NCBI GenBank assembly: GCA_041392475.1
Contig: JAWKLZ010000001.1
Location: 2,480,001-2,544,000, forward strand
DNA length: 64,000 bases
Origin: Chitinophagales bacterium
GTDB lineage: Bacteria; Bacteroidota; Bacteroidia; Chitinophagales; UBA2359
Direction: 5' to 3'
The notes beneath the pieces were generated by a model. It was not told the DNA's origin. It saw only the letters and a list, made by a program, of their open reading frames with translations, and did no database searches. Below, one piece after another: positions 28,554 through 37,863 of this stretch. Numbering within the stretch: position 1 is the stretch's first letter; each line of letters begins with the position of its first letter. Made by a program: the position numbers and the translations under genes.

Positions 28554-29581
28554 TTAATTTGTGGGAACTATATTTCCATTATTGTCAGTAAGAGAAATAA
28601 CTCTCATGTTGCCATTAAAACCTTCTTTAGTTATTGTCTGATTTCGTGGTAAACTATTTGGAGCAATAGCAACACTTGTTCCTCTAACTGGAGTAGGTAA
28701 GGTTCCTGTAGGAACTACACCTGAAAAACCACCAGGATTTATAGGGTCACCAGCTGTAACTATTTTTACATTATCATTACCTTCCCTTGTTTGAAAAGCT
28801 CCAATAGCTGTCCTAGGAGTTATTGTTCCCCTTGCAAGAGGTGTTCCCAATGTTGCAGAGCGTGTTACAACAGCACCAGTTACAGGTGTTGTAATAATAT
28901 TATTAGATTGTTCTTCTGTTAATCCATTTTGATTAACCTTATCTTCAATTCTTATAGTAGAAGAATTAACTTCATCAACATAATTAACAACTTGATTTTT
29001 TTCTACATCAGTTAGTCGATTAAAACCGTCAACTTGATTATTTCGAGAAACATCAAGTGTTACATCTCCATTATTATCAATAGTGTAAAAATTATCATTT
29101 TGATTGTTATTCCTTTCAACAGCGACTAAATCGCCTGCCTCATTTCTATATAAATTATCTGGGCTTTTACCATCAGGGTCAGTTAGTTTAATTGGATTAT
29201 CAAACACATAATTGTAAGGAGACCAAGCACTCATTTCCTCCCCCAAAGGATCCACACTCCACCACCTCGCCGCACCCGCATCATACCACCTCGCCCCATA
29301 GTCGAGTAGGTTCAGCCCAAAATCCGAAACCAATTCCTTCCCATTGTATTGATAAGGATTGTTCGCCCCACTCTGCATCCAAGGTCCTTCCATTTCCATC
29401 CCGAAAGGATAATAATGTTTTTCTTGCAGTATTTCGGAGGAGGTTTCTATAATTCCGTCATTGCCTAAGTCACTGACCCATAGGCGGATATTGCCTAAGT
29501 GGTCTTTGATGGCGTATTCGTGACGGTATTGAGTGGAGGAAGTGAAAAATACTTGACAAGAAAAACACTTGACAAGTGAAT
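28554..29581 (-). CDS. RHS tip with unknown C-terminal toxin domain
   Basis: The frame is open from about 29581, but the only ATGs are internal (29399, MEMEGPWM). RHS content runs YRHEYAIKDHLGNIRLW, YYPFGMEMEGPWMQ, YQYNGKELVSDFGLNLLDYG and NPIKLTDPDGKSP. The ~190-residue toxin region after PDG is AT-rich and N/T-rich (FNRLTDVEKNQVVNYV, TPRTAIGAFQTREGN, GGFSGVVPTGTLPTP) and matches nothing I know. It is followed at once by an exported immunity candidate. Because no start precedes the RHS part, it is probably a silent cassette unless recombined. Confidence 0.65.
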
Positions 29582-29641
29582 TCTACTTGTGAATTCCATA
29601 AATCCAAATATCCTCAACAAATTCATATTTTTTAAAAAAAC

Positions 29642-30034
29642 TCAACTAATCATTTTTCTTAAAAACATTAAATGATAAGTTTCATAATAAAATAAATCTG
29701 CACTACGTAAACTCATATCTTCATTATAATTAATTTGAATGACACCTTTTTCTATACCTGCAATCCCGCATTCATCATAGGGTATAAAACTTCCTAAAGC
29801 GATAGAAATATAATACTCAATATTTACAAATAAATCTATATGCATATTTATGTTTAGAGCAGTCATTTTTTCATTTTTACTAATGGTAATTTCTAAAGGT
29901 TTATTATTGTCTCTTTCATATATAATGAAAGGGATATTGTATTTTAATCCTTCGGATTTAAACCAATTCTCAAAGTCTAATCTAACTTGTTGTATAGGAA
30001 AAAGATTGACTATCTTTCTTTTAGCATTAATCAT
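29642..30034 (-). CDS. Candidate cytoplasmic immunity protein lacking its toxin
   Basis: A 130-residue protein without a signal peptide: LDFENWFKSEGLKYNIPFII, GIAGIEKGVIQINYNEDMSL. Small size, acidic/aromatic composition and low GC are typical of toxin-immunity genes. The expected toxin upstream is reduced to a stub: the RHS frame ends DGLIERNPHF...THQ at 30044-30046, nine bases before this start. It may be an orphan immunity gene kept after toxin decay. Confidence 0.5.
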   Translation of the reverse strand: MINAKRKIVNLFPIQQVRLDFENWFKSEGLKYNIPFIIYERDNNKPLEITISKNEKMTALNINMHIDLFVNIEYYISIALGSFIPYDECGIAGIEKGVIQINYNEDMSLRSADLFYYETYHLMFLRKMIS

Positions 30035-30043
30035 ATTATATAA

Positions 30044-30284
30044 TTATTGATGAGTTTTGTCATGTGCTGAAAAATGTGGATTTCTCTCTATAAGTCCGTC
30101 TCTATCCAAGTCGCTGACCGCATAGCGGATATTGCCGATAGTCCTGTTCCGAAACCTCGGGAGGGTCTTTGATGGCGTATTCGTGGCGATGGGTAAAGAC
30201 TTGTGCGTCGTTTGTGAAGAAAAACACTCGACCTTCGGCGTGATAAGTCGCTTCTATCGTACCGTTTTGGTATTCAACGCCTTC
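30044..30284 (-). pseudogene. Truncated RHS fragment with 24-bp insertion
   Basis: It starts EGVEYQNGTIEATYHAEG and continues VFTHRHEYAIKD. The reading is then broken by the 24-bp insertion (30144-30167) and a neighbouring 2-bp loss in GNIRL. No tip block (YPFGMEMEG) is left, and only a short stub precedes the immunity-like gene. Confidence 0.75.
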
Positions 30285-30290
30285 ACTAAA

Positions 30291-30324
30291 AAAAAACAGC
30301 TAATATCTTAAAAGCTGTTTTTTT
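30291..30324 (-). terminator. Terminator of an immunity gene
   Basis: AAAAAACAGCT pairs with AGCTGTTTTTT around an 11-base loop, just downstream of the stop at 30353. Confidence 0.8.
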
Positions 30325-30352
30325 ATACATAAATTCAGAAAATGTAATTGAA

Positions 30353-30907
30353 TTACTCAATATAATGAGCATCACTCACTATCTTTATAAAATCAAATAA
30401 TTTAGATTGCAGATTCTTTTTTTTCCTTCTTTCATTTGTTTTATACAAAAAAGAAAAACTAAATAAAGTCAATATATTATTGCCATTTATCACTATTTCT
30501 TTATGAATTTCTAAAGATACAAAATTTTCGTTTGAGTAGTTATTTCCATATTCTAAATAGGCAACCTTCATTACTTTTTCATTTTTACAAATGTCAAAAT
30601 TAAATTGGTTAGTTATAAAAAATCCAGCATCTTCCATATAAGCATTAATGTAAAAAGTATCATCCGTATCTTTAATATTAATTGCACATGAAAAATCATC
30701 TTTTTGAGAACGATTGTCATAAAAACAATTTGAAATAGGGGTATTCGCTATTTTAGTAAAACGTGTAAATTGCAACGGAAAAGGTGAATTTATAACTAAT
30801 TTGCCACTATTTGAACAATAATTTTCAATACTGGCATCATATAGCTTTTGACCTCCATTTTGCAAATTATAGGTGAATAATACGAGAAAGATTCCTATGT
30901 ATTTCAT
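30353..30907 (-). CDS. Candidate immunity protein, exported (cassette at 31-32 kb)
   Basis: A 184-residue protein with an N-terminal hydrophobic segment (MKYIGIFLVLFTYNL) likely to be a Sec signal. The mature part has several Cys (ENYCSN, NCFYDN, DFSCAINI, FDICKN), which suits disulfides in the periplasm. It overlaps the toxin stop by one base, so translation is probably coupled. Its own terminator follows. Unknown family. Confidence 0.6.
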   Translation of the reverse strand: MKYIGIFLVLFTYNLQNGGQKLYDASIENYCSNSGKLVINSPFPLQFTRFTKIANTPISNCFYDNRSQKDDFSCAINIKDTDDTFYINAYMEDAGFFITNQFNFDICKNEKVMKVAYLEYGNNYSNENFVSLEIHKEIVINGNNILTLFSFSFLYKTNERRKKKNLQSKLFDFIKIVSDAHYIE

Positions 30908-32129
30908 TACTCTTTCCTTTTAACATTTGAGTCATAAAATTGTCTAAATTGAGTAATATGTGCTTTACCATCTTTCGTAAGCCGCATTTCCTGATTAATC
31001 ACTATATCTTTACCATTTATTTTCCATTGTGCACGAATATAGTATTCTGGACCTGGTAATGTCACCATATCAAATTCACTCTCATCTCCCCTTTTAGAGC
31101 CATTGACCAAATCTTCTAAATCAACTCCTTCATTATGTACTTCATCATGACTTTTTCCTTGTGTTTGAATACCATACTGTTCATAAATCATTTTAGCAAT
31201 TTTGCCTTGAGGTGTAATAACATTAGGCTCATCAGTATTATTCTGCATGTTTTCAATCTTTTGCAAATCCCCATAGTCCATTGTAGCCGCTTCATCATTA
31301 TCAACATTAACTTCATCTGTTTCAGCACTCATTGTAAATTTTGTATCTCCATTATTTTGAGCTTCTTGCAACATTCCATATAATTGAGAGGATCCTTCTG
31401 ATACTTCTCCCTTATAATTGTCATTTTGTGAAACAGTCACCTTTCCTTTCTTGCTAATACCAACAGAATAGGCATCTCCTAAGCCACGCTGCAACCAACT
31501 TTTTACTGTTTTAATAGCCTGTTCCTTTTCTGCTTTATTAAATCCTTTAAAGCTAATAGTTAATTCCATCCCATTAGGGTCAATAAATTTCATAGGATTA
31601 TTGGTAACATAAGCAAAAGGATTAGTAACTGAGTATTTCTCCGCCATCAAATCTACACTCCACCATCTTCCAACAGCCGCATCATACCACCTCGCCCCAT
31701 AATCCATCAAATTCAGCCCAAAATCCGAAACCAACTCCTTCCCATTGTATTGATAGGGATTGTTTGCCCCACCCTGCATCCAAGGTCCTTCCATTTCCAT
31801 CCCGAAAGGATAAAAATGTTTTTCTTGAAGAATCTCACTCGGTGTTTCCAAGATGCCATCATTGTCCAAATCACTGACCCATAATCGGATGTTGCCTAAG
31901 TGGTCTTTGATGGCGTATTCGTGGCGGTGGGTAAATACTTGTGCATCGTTTGTGAAGAAAAACACTCGTCCTTCTGCGTGATAAGTCGATTCTATTGTTC
32001 CGTCTTGGTATTCAACGCCTCCAATGTAGTCTTTAGTGCTTACCAACACATTGTTGTCATAGACTTTTTGTTGGAGTTTGCTGCCTCCCGCATCGTATAG
32101 GACTTCGATGCGGTGATGGTTGTAGGTCT
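30907..32129 (-). CDS. RHS tip with unknown toxin domain containing an SHDEVHNEG motif
   Basis: The RHS segment runs from TYNHHRIEVLYDAGGSKLQQ to NPMKFIDPNGME; the frame is open from just upstream of 32129 but has no ATG before the tip block, only a TTG at 32049. The RHS part also has a short internal deletion compared with the copy at 37.5 kb. The ~230-residue C-terminal region has FNKAEKEQAIKTVKSWLQRG, KIAKMIYEQYGIQTQGKSHD, EVHNEG and a tail of KDIVINQEMRLTKDGKAHIT. The His/Glu cluster could bind metal, but no family is assigned. The exported immunity candidate overlaps its stop. Confidence 0.65.
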
Positions 32130-32134
32130 TATAA

Positions 32135-32178
32135 AAAATCGACTGAAATTAGATTTTAAACTTATTTCAGTCGATTAT
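32135..32178 (-). terminator. Terminator of an immunity gene
   Basis: AATCGACTGAAAT pairs with ATTTCAGTCGATT, followed on the minus strand by a T-run, between the 32206 stop and the next RHS segment. Confidence 0.85.
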
Positions 32179-32205
32179 TAATCAATATATTAATGTAATT
32201 TTAAT

Positions 32206-32613
32206 TCACTCACATCCTAAAATACATCTCCACTTCCTTAAATCATTGTAAAATAATTCAAGATTTGTATAGTACCGTCCTATCTTTCCCGCACTGCCAC
32301 TAAAATGACCTGTTATATGAACAACATCTTTAAGGACATAGGCTTGAAGTGAGAAACAATTTTTTAGCTTTGTTTTAAACTCTTTATTCTTATATTTTTT
32401 TTTGGGATATAATTTCTCCAAATAATCCACTTTTTCACAATCATTCAAACCTTCATACTCGTCTATATAATCACAACAAATAGGCTGGAAATCACAATGC
32501 GATGTATCACTTAGGGAAACCCTATAATTTTTAATGTTAATTGATTCATTTTGCCCGAAAATATTTAGGCAAAAAAACAATAACAATATTTTTATGATAA
32601 ATAAATACTTCAT
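32206..32613 (-). CDS. Candidate immunity protein, exported (cassette at 32.6-33.8 kb)
   Basis: A 135-residue protein with a Sec signal (FIIKILLLFFCLNIFGQ). The mature part contains many Cys (SHCDFQPICCDYIDEYEG, NDCEKVD, NCFSLQ, WRCILGCE), so a disulfide-bonded periplasmic fold is likely. It starts seven bases after the toxin stop. No family is recognised. Very low GC compared with the adjacent RHS segments. Confidence 0.6.
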   Translation of the reverse strand: MKYLFIIKILLLFFCLNIFGQNESINIKNYRVSLSDTSHCDFQPICCDYIDEYEGLNDCEKVDYLEKLYPKKKYKNKEFKTKLKNCFSLQAYVLKDVVHITGHFSGSAGKIGRYYTNLELFYNDLRKWRCILGCE

Positions 32614-32619
32614 ATTATT

Positions 32620-33810
32620 CTATTTTAATTTTTCAAATGATTTAATTTTTCCCTTTTCTACTGTGAATGATAGAAATATTGTGGGGCTATTACCTCGTTT
32701 TATATTGGTATAGCCTTTACCACTTACGTTTGTAGGTGAATATTTTTCACCTCTTTTAAACCATGAATTGGTAATCGTATAACCGTTAGCTTTGCCTTCA
32801 ACATCCAAACCTAAGCGATGTCCATTACTTAATGTTCCTTCTTTTCCATAATCATGATAATCATCATCAAAAGCATTTCCTTTCACTTGTTGTTGATAAG
32901 CTTCTTCGACTTCATGTGCAAAACCTCCAGCAGCAGAAATAAGCCCTCCTGACAATTTATCAAGCGTGATTTGGTCACCAACATCAACTTTTTGAATGTC
33001 TTTTCCATATGCCCCTCCAACAATATCTGCACTACTTTTATGAAATTCAAGATTAGTATCATCGTCTGATTGAATTGCTTTATCCATAACACCAAATAGC
33101 ACCTGCCCTCCTTGATCTAAACCACTAATAAACTCGTAATCCTTTTCTGCATCTAACCCTTTATCGTCTTTCCCTGCCCCTTTTTTATGAAGTGTTAGGT
33201 TTCCATTATTAACTCGACCTTCTATTTGACCATTGAAAACATGCTTTATTAACTGGTGTAAAGACTTCATATCTCCTGAAACTCTAATGTTCATACCGTT
33301 AGGGTCAGTAAGAAGCATTGGGTTATTTACTACATAAGCATACGTACTAAAAGGAGAGTATTTCTCCCCCAAAGGATCCACACTCCACCACCTCGCCGCC
33401 GCCGCATCATACCACCTCGCCCCATAGTCGATTAGGTTCAGCCCAAAATCCGAAACCAATTCCTTCCCATTGTATTGATAAGGATTGTTTGCCCCACTCT
33501 GCATCCAAGGTCTTTCCATTTCCATCCCGAAAGGATAGAAATGTTTTTCTTGAAGAATCTCACTCGGAGTTTCCAAAATTCCGTCATTGTCCAAATCGCT
33601 GACCCATAGGCGGATGTTGCCTAAGTGGTCTTTGATGGCGTATTCGTGGCTTTCTTGTAGGCTGTCGGGCAGACCGTCGAGGTTGTAGTCGTCTGTGAAA
33701 TAGGCTCTGCCGTTGCCGACATGGTCAGCAATCGTATATTGATAGGTCGGTTTCCAAGCATTTTGATTGCCTCCATTTGCAGCTTCTACCCTGCGCCACT
33801 CAATTAATGC
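32620..33810 (-). CDS. RHS tip with putative metallopeptidase-like toxin domain
   Basis: The RHS part is the longest 5' extension of its kind (WRRVEAANGGNQNAWKPTYQ, DHVGNGRAYFTDDYNLDG, LPDSLQESHEYAIKDHLGN), continuing into the tip block and NNPMLLTDPNGMN. The frame is open from ~33810, only seven bases from the preceding immunity stop, and has no ATG start until the tip block (a TTG lies at 33594). The ~210-residue toxin region has AAGGFAHEVEEAYQQQV followed by HDYGKEGTLSNGHRLGLDVE. A His-Glu helix and a second His/Glu cluster look like a zinc-peptidase site, but the spacing is not a textbook HExxH. An exported, Cys-rich immunity candidate follows. Confidence 0.68.
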   Translation of the reverse strand, partial: ALIEWRRVEAANGGNQNAWKPTYQYTIADHVGNGRAYFTDDYNLDGLPDSLQESHEYAIKDHLGNIRLWVSDLDNDGILETPSEILQEKHFYPFGMEMERPWMQSGANNPYQYNGKELVSDFGLNLIDYGARWYDAAAARWWSVDPLGEKYSPFSTYAYVVNNPMLLTDPNGMNIRVSGDMKSLHQLIKHVFNGQIEGRVNNGNLTLHKKGAGKDDKGLDAEKDYEFISGLDQGGQVLFGVMDKAIQSDDDTNLEFHKSSADIVGGAYGKDIQKVDVGDQITLDKLSGGLISAAGGFAHEVEEAYQQQVKGNAFDDDYHDYGKEGTLSNGHRLGLDVEGKANGYTITNSWFKRGEKYSPTNVSGKGYTNIKRGNSPTIFLSFTVEKGKIKSFEKLK

Positions 33811-33816
33811 TACTTT

Positions 33817-34269
33817 TTATGTGAAAAGATTAAGCCACTCTTGCAAATTTTCATTACTCATGTTTGCTATAGCCTCTATGTCATAGTTTATATCCTTATA
33901 ATATAAATTATTTGAGTTTACATTGTGTGTTTTTATAACCCCTTGTTCAATATCATTGCTTATAACTAATTTTTTTTTAGTCGATAAATCGAATAGGTTT
34001 TTAAGAAAAATATTAATGAGGTATTGTTCTTTATCAGTAAGCTTAGATGGTACCCAAGTTGGGAATTCTGGTTTTTGATGTTCAAAAAAATTGAAAAAAA
34101 CATTCATATTAAATTTATCTACATCTAAAACGCAATATACTTTTAGATTATTCGCCATATCCCAAGCAACTAATTTTACATATACCCAATCTTCTTTATC
34201 CAGTGCTTCAATAAAGCCCTCTACGATTCCATCGTACCAATCTAAAATAATCTTTTTATTGGAAGTCAT
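33817..34269 (-). CDS. Candidate cytoplasmic immunity protein (cassette at 34-35 kb)
   Basis: A 150-residue protein without a signal peptide: KIILDWYDGIVEGFIEALDK, DWVYVKLVAWDMANNLKVYC, ENLQEWLNLF. The start lies nine bases after the toxin stop. The compact alpha/beta pattern and the acidic, aromatic, low-GC sequence fit an immunity protein; no family is assigned. Confidence 0.6.
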   Translation of the reverse strand: MTSNKKIILDWYDGIVEGFIEALDKEDWVYVKLVAWDMANNLKVYCVLDVDKFNMNVFFNFFEHQKPEFPTWVPSKLTDKEQYLINIFLKNLFDLSTKKKLVISNDIEQGVIKTHNVNSNNLYYKDINYDIEAIANMSNENLQEWLNLFT

Positions 34270-34278
34270 CTTTACATT

Positions 34279-35252
34279 TTATTGTGAGTTAACAGGTGAA
34301 AATACTTTGTTGAAGGTAGCTGTTGTTTCTTCTGTGACAGGTTTAGGTAAAAAAACAGTATAATGATTAGAGTTTGAACCTGTCTGCTTAACTTTAAATT
34401 GTTGGCTTACTTCTAAATAAGTAGCAGACCTGTTTTTTCTATCTGAACCACTTATTCTTTTTTTCCACATTGTTGAGACTCCATGACCGTATTTTGGATT
34501 TTTTTCAGCATTAGCCGCCTGCATAGATAAGCCCTCTTTAGTTTCTGGTCCTGGCCCAAGTCTAACAAGGAAACCTCCTTTGTCTTGTTCGTCATCTTCC
34601 TGTGTATCTCCAATCGTATCAGGTTGGCTATCCGAATCTGTATCCACAGCCTGTGCGGGTTCACTTTTTGTATCAGAATCAATAAGACCTATGCTTACAC
34701 CAAAACCAATTGCTCCAGCTTTCAGCCAGCTCAAAACTCCTCCAGATTGTGTTCCTGTACCAGTAGAATAAGAAGATGCACCTGGAATTATACCACTACC
34801 TCCACCTCCAAGATAGCCTCCTCCGTCAGCAAAGTCTCTATTAGGTGTACTATCTCCTTGCCCACCACAGCAAGGTGCTTTCCCATCAGGATCAACCAAC
34901 CTCAAAGGATTATTCATCACATAATTATACCCACTTAAACTTGCATAATCCTCCGCCAAAGGATCCACACTCCACCATCTTCCAACAGCCGCATCATACC
35001 ACCTCGCCCCATAGTCGATTAGGTTCAGCCCAAAATCCGAAACCAATTCCTTCCCATTGTATTGATAAGGATTGTTCGCCCCACTCTGCATCCAAGGTCC
35101 TTCCATTTCCATCCCGAAAGGATAAAAATGTTTTTCTTGAAGAATCTCACTCGGAGTTTCCAAGATGCCATCATTGTCCAAATCGCTGACCCATAGGCGG
35201 ATGTTGCCGATAGTCTTGTCCCGAAACCTATGAATGGTCTTTGATGGCGTAT
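34279..35252 (-). CDS. RHS tip with unknown C-terminal toxin domain
   Basis: From 35181 downstream the frame is intact: GILETPSEIL, YPFGMEMEGPWMQ, NNPLRLVDPDGKAP. Upstream, the RHS remnant 35182-35252 is broken by the 24-bp insertion (35216-35239) and a 2-bp loss. After the DPDG motif comes a Gly-rich linker (GGGYLGGGGSGIIPG), a hydrophobic segment (GVLSWLKAGAIGFGVSIGL), an acidic stretch (DSDSQPDTIGDTQEDDEQD) and a terminal basic domain (MQAANAEKNPKYGHGVSTMW, KKRISGSDRKNRSATY, NHYTVFLPKP). The terminal domain is likely the toxin; its family is unknown. Its immunity candidate is cytoplasmic. Confidence 0.65.
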
Positions 35253-35286
35253 TTTCATTAGTTGGTCTTTATGGCAATATGCTTTC

Positions 35287-36126
35287 TCAATAGGCAAACT
35301 TGTACCCTTCATTCAAGAAAACACTATCTTCAATCCCACTACCTGTTATGAGCAACTCTTCATATTCTTCAATGAAAAGTTTACTACTATCTATTTGAAC
35401 TTTGCTTTCCTCATAACTTAAGTAAACTTCTCCAATATCTATAATTTCACTATCCTTACATTTTAACCTTACTTTTATAACCCCTTTTTCTAAATCACGG
35501 ATGATCAAGCAATCATCGTAGTGCAAATCTATATACTTGGTCTCAATAGCAGCACTTAAATTCATATTCATATCATTATCAACAGAATAGTAATTTTCTA
35601 TAACACCGTTATAAACTGTTCCGTTGTGAACTCGCTCTTTTATCACAATTTCTTTTTTACTATCCTCATTAATATCTTTAAAATAAAGTAAGGGTTCTTC
35701 CAAAAGTCGAGACTCAAATCTAAATCCTGCTTCATTATTTTCCATCCATTTTCCATTAATATAAAAAGGGTTAGAACTTAACTTTCCAGTTTTTATATTT
35801 TCAGCAAAAACAGTGTAATACAATATAGCAAAACTCTTTAACTTTACAACATATATATTTATCTCATCACTGTATTTTACCATAAATATGCCATCAATTT
35901 TATCTTTTTCATATTTTGTTTCGTAAAAATTTAGCTCTATGATATCGTTGATTTTTTGAAATACCCTCATATGTACTTCTTCTCTTTTACTCAAAGTATC
36001 ATTATATGTCACAAAAGTACTATCACTGCGAATAACAACATTATATAAATCATTGTTTTTGTTCGTTTTATACGTACACGAAATAATCAAAATACTGACT
36101 ATAAAAAAATACATTTTATTTTTCAT
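35287..36126 (-). CDS. Candidate immunity lipoprotein (cassette at 36-37.6 kb)
   Basis: A 279-residue protein with a lipoprotein signal (YFFIVSILIISC). It contains a possible calcium-binding FG-GAP-like loop (YFKDINEDSKKEIVI) and a similar one (DDCLIIRDLEKGVIKVRL). It follows the toxin stop at 36133 by six bases. The periplasm-facing location fits a toxin acting in the envelope. No family is known to me. Confidence 0.6.
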   Translation of the reverse strand: MKNKMYFFIVSILIISCTYKTNKNNDLYNVVIRSDSTFVTYNDTLSKREEVHMRVFQKINDIIELNFYETKYEKDKIDGIFMVKYSDEINIYVVKLKSFAILYYTVFAENIKTGKLSSNPFYINGKWMENNEAGFRFESRLLEEPLLYFKDINEDSKKEIVIKERVHNGTVYNGVIENYYSVDNDMNMNLSAAIETKYIDLHYDDCLIIRDLEKGVIKVRLKCKDSEIIDIGEVYLSYEESKVQIDSSKLFIEEYEELLITGSGIEDSVFLNEGYKFAY

Positions 36127-36132
36127 GAGATA

Positions 36133-37678
36133 TTATTTTTTAGGAGTAGCACTATAAAAATTAATGTAGATTGGTCCTACGGCAGCATCACCTCCACCTG
36201 TATTATAAAATGGTCCATAAGATTTCACCACTTTTTCAATATTATTTTTAGTATCAAGGCCTCCATGTGATGCAGTAGGAGAAGGACGAAGGGCAAAGTA
36301 TTTAACATTAGAATTATTTTTTATTTCAGAAGCAACATTTGGAAAATTATCTGTCATATGATATGCAGCAAGCTTTTTTTCAAGAGGGTGAGTAAGGTCA
36401 GCTTTATCCTTTTGAACATCTGAATTTCTTTCTTCTCCTATAAAATCAATTCCAGCTCTTGCTTCAAGAAGCTCTTGTGTCTTTTCTTTGTCCCATTCTG
36501 AGGGATTATACATTTCCTTAGCTTTAGGGTTCATACTTTTAGTTGGGTATAACCCTTGTGTTTCACCCCAAGAAATTTTACTTATACAATCTGCATTTTC
36601 GCTTGTAATAGGCTCTACATTGTGTGGATTTCCGTCAGATTGTGACTGTCCAGACTTTTCATTACTTTCTTCTTCATTATCTTGATAGATAACAGTTTTA
36701 CTCTCTCCGTCTTTAGTATCATTCCAAAGTGTATTAATCATATTTGCTGTACCCTGTGGTGCTACTGGTGCCATTCCTGTTGGATCTATCATTTTGATAG
36801 GATTATTAAAACCATAATTATACCCACTCCAATTGCTCATCATTTCCCCCAAAGGATCCACACTCCACCACCTCACCACCGCCGCATCATACCACCTCGC
36901 CCCATAATCCATCAAATTCAGCCCAAAATCCGAAACCAATTCCTTCCCATTGTATTGATAGGGATTGTTTGCCCCACTCTGCATCCAAGGTCCTTCCATT
37001 TCCATTCCAAAAGGATAAAAATGTTTCTCTTGTAGGATTTCGGAGGGTGTTTCCAAGATGCCATCATTGTCCAAGTCACTGACCCATAGGCGGATGTTGC
37101 CCAAGTGGTCTTTGATGGCGTATTCGTGGCGGTGGGTAAATACTTGTGCATCGTTTGTGAAGAAAAACACTCGTCCTTCTGCGTGATAAGTCGCTTCTAT
37201 TGTTCCATCTTGGTATTCAACGCCGCCGACATAGTCTTTAGTGCTTACCAACACATTGTTGTCATAGACTTTTTGTTGGAGTTTGCTACCTGCGGCATCG
37301 TAGAGAACTTCGATGCGGTCGTTGTTGGGGAATTGGAATTTTGAGGGGAGGTTGAGATGGTTGTAGGTGATGTTGAGGGCTTTGTCGGGGTCGTAGGTCA
37401 TGTTGCCATTGGCATCGTAGTAGTAGTCAATGGTATTGTTGGTGTCGTTGAAACCACGGACTTTGTGACCTGATGTGCCATTGTCGGTGATTTGTTTGAT
37501 TTGGTTGCTGTTGGGTTTGTAGGTATAAGTTAGGTCGTCTATGGTGGCATTGCTCCAACAAGTGCCTCCATTGAGGTACAATCCGTTGCGGCTTAGGCTT
37601 TGGATGTTGCCTCGTTCGTCGGCATAGGTGATGTCGACATCAAATTTGCCAGTGGCAGAATAGGTATTGTTGCTGTTT
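36133..37678 (-). CDS. RHS tip with unknown toxin domain; longest RHS segment in the array
   Basis: The RHS frame is open from just inside 37678 (NSNNTYSATGKFDVDITYAD, ERGNIQSLSRNGLYLNGG), with a TTG at 37581 but no ATG early on. It keeps intact YD-repeat-like sequence (TIDYYYDANGNMTYDPDKA, LYDAAGSKLQQKVYDNNV), then the tip block and NNPIKMIDPTGMAP. The ~200-residue toxin region has ENADCISKISWGETQGLYP, WDKEKTQELLEARAGIDFIG and PTASHGGLDTK. A Glu in WGETQG with downstream His residues could form a hydrolase site; a cell-wall target is suggested only by its lipoprotein immunity partner. Hairpin element B lies directly upstream. Confidence 0.7.
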
Positions 37679-37790
37679 TGGATGCTTCAATTGGGGTTTG
37701 TTGCAATGAAGGAAGGAAGGAAATCGGCAACGAAAAGGAAGGTTGTGTCCTTTTGTTGCCGATTCTTGTGGTATTTTGTGGGGTGTTTCT
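37669..37790. repeat. 122-bp hairpin element, copy B
   Basis: Matches copy A at 27631-27752. The core arms are AATCGGCAACGAAAAGG (37722-37738) and CCTTTTGTTGCCGATT (37749-37764). It separates an RHS scrap (LNNDGI...NTP) next to the preceding immunity gene from the RHS segment of the 36-37.7 kb cassette. Confidence 0.8.
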
Positions 37791-37863
37791 ATATATACCG
37801 TCATTGTTCAATTTCCCTACTCGATTAGTGGCTATTCTTATTTCAATTCTCACTCAGTAAATT

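Noticed and set aside
35025..35312. A 95-codon minus-strand frame across an RHS tip
   Set aside because: It reads the tip block in a shifted frame (GWKWKDLGCRVG) and has no homology of its own.
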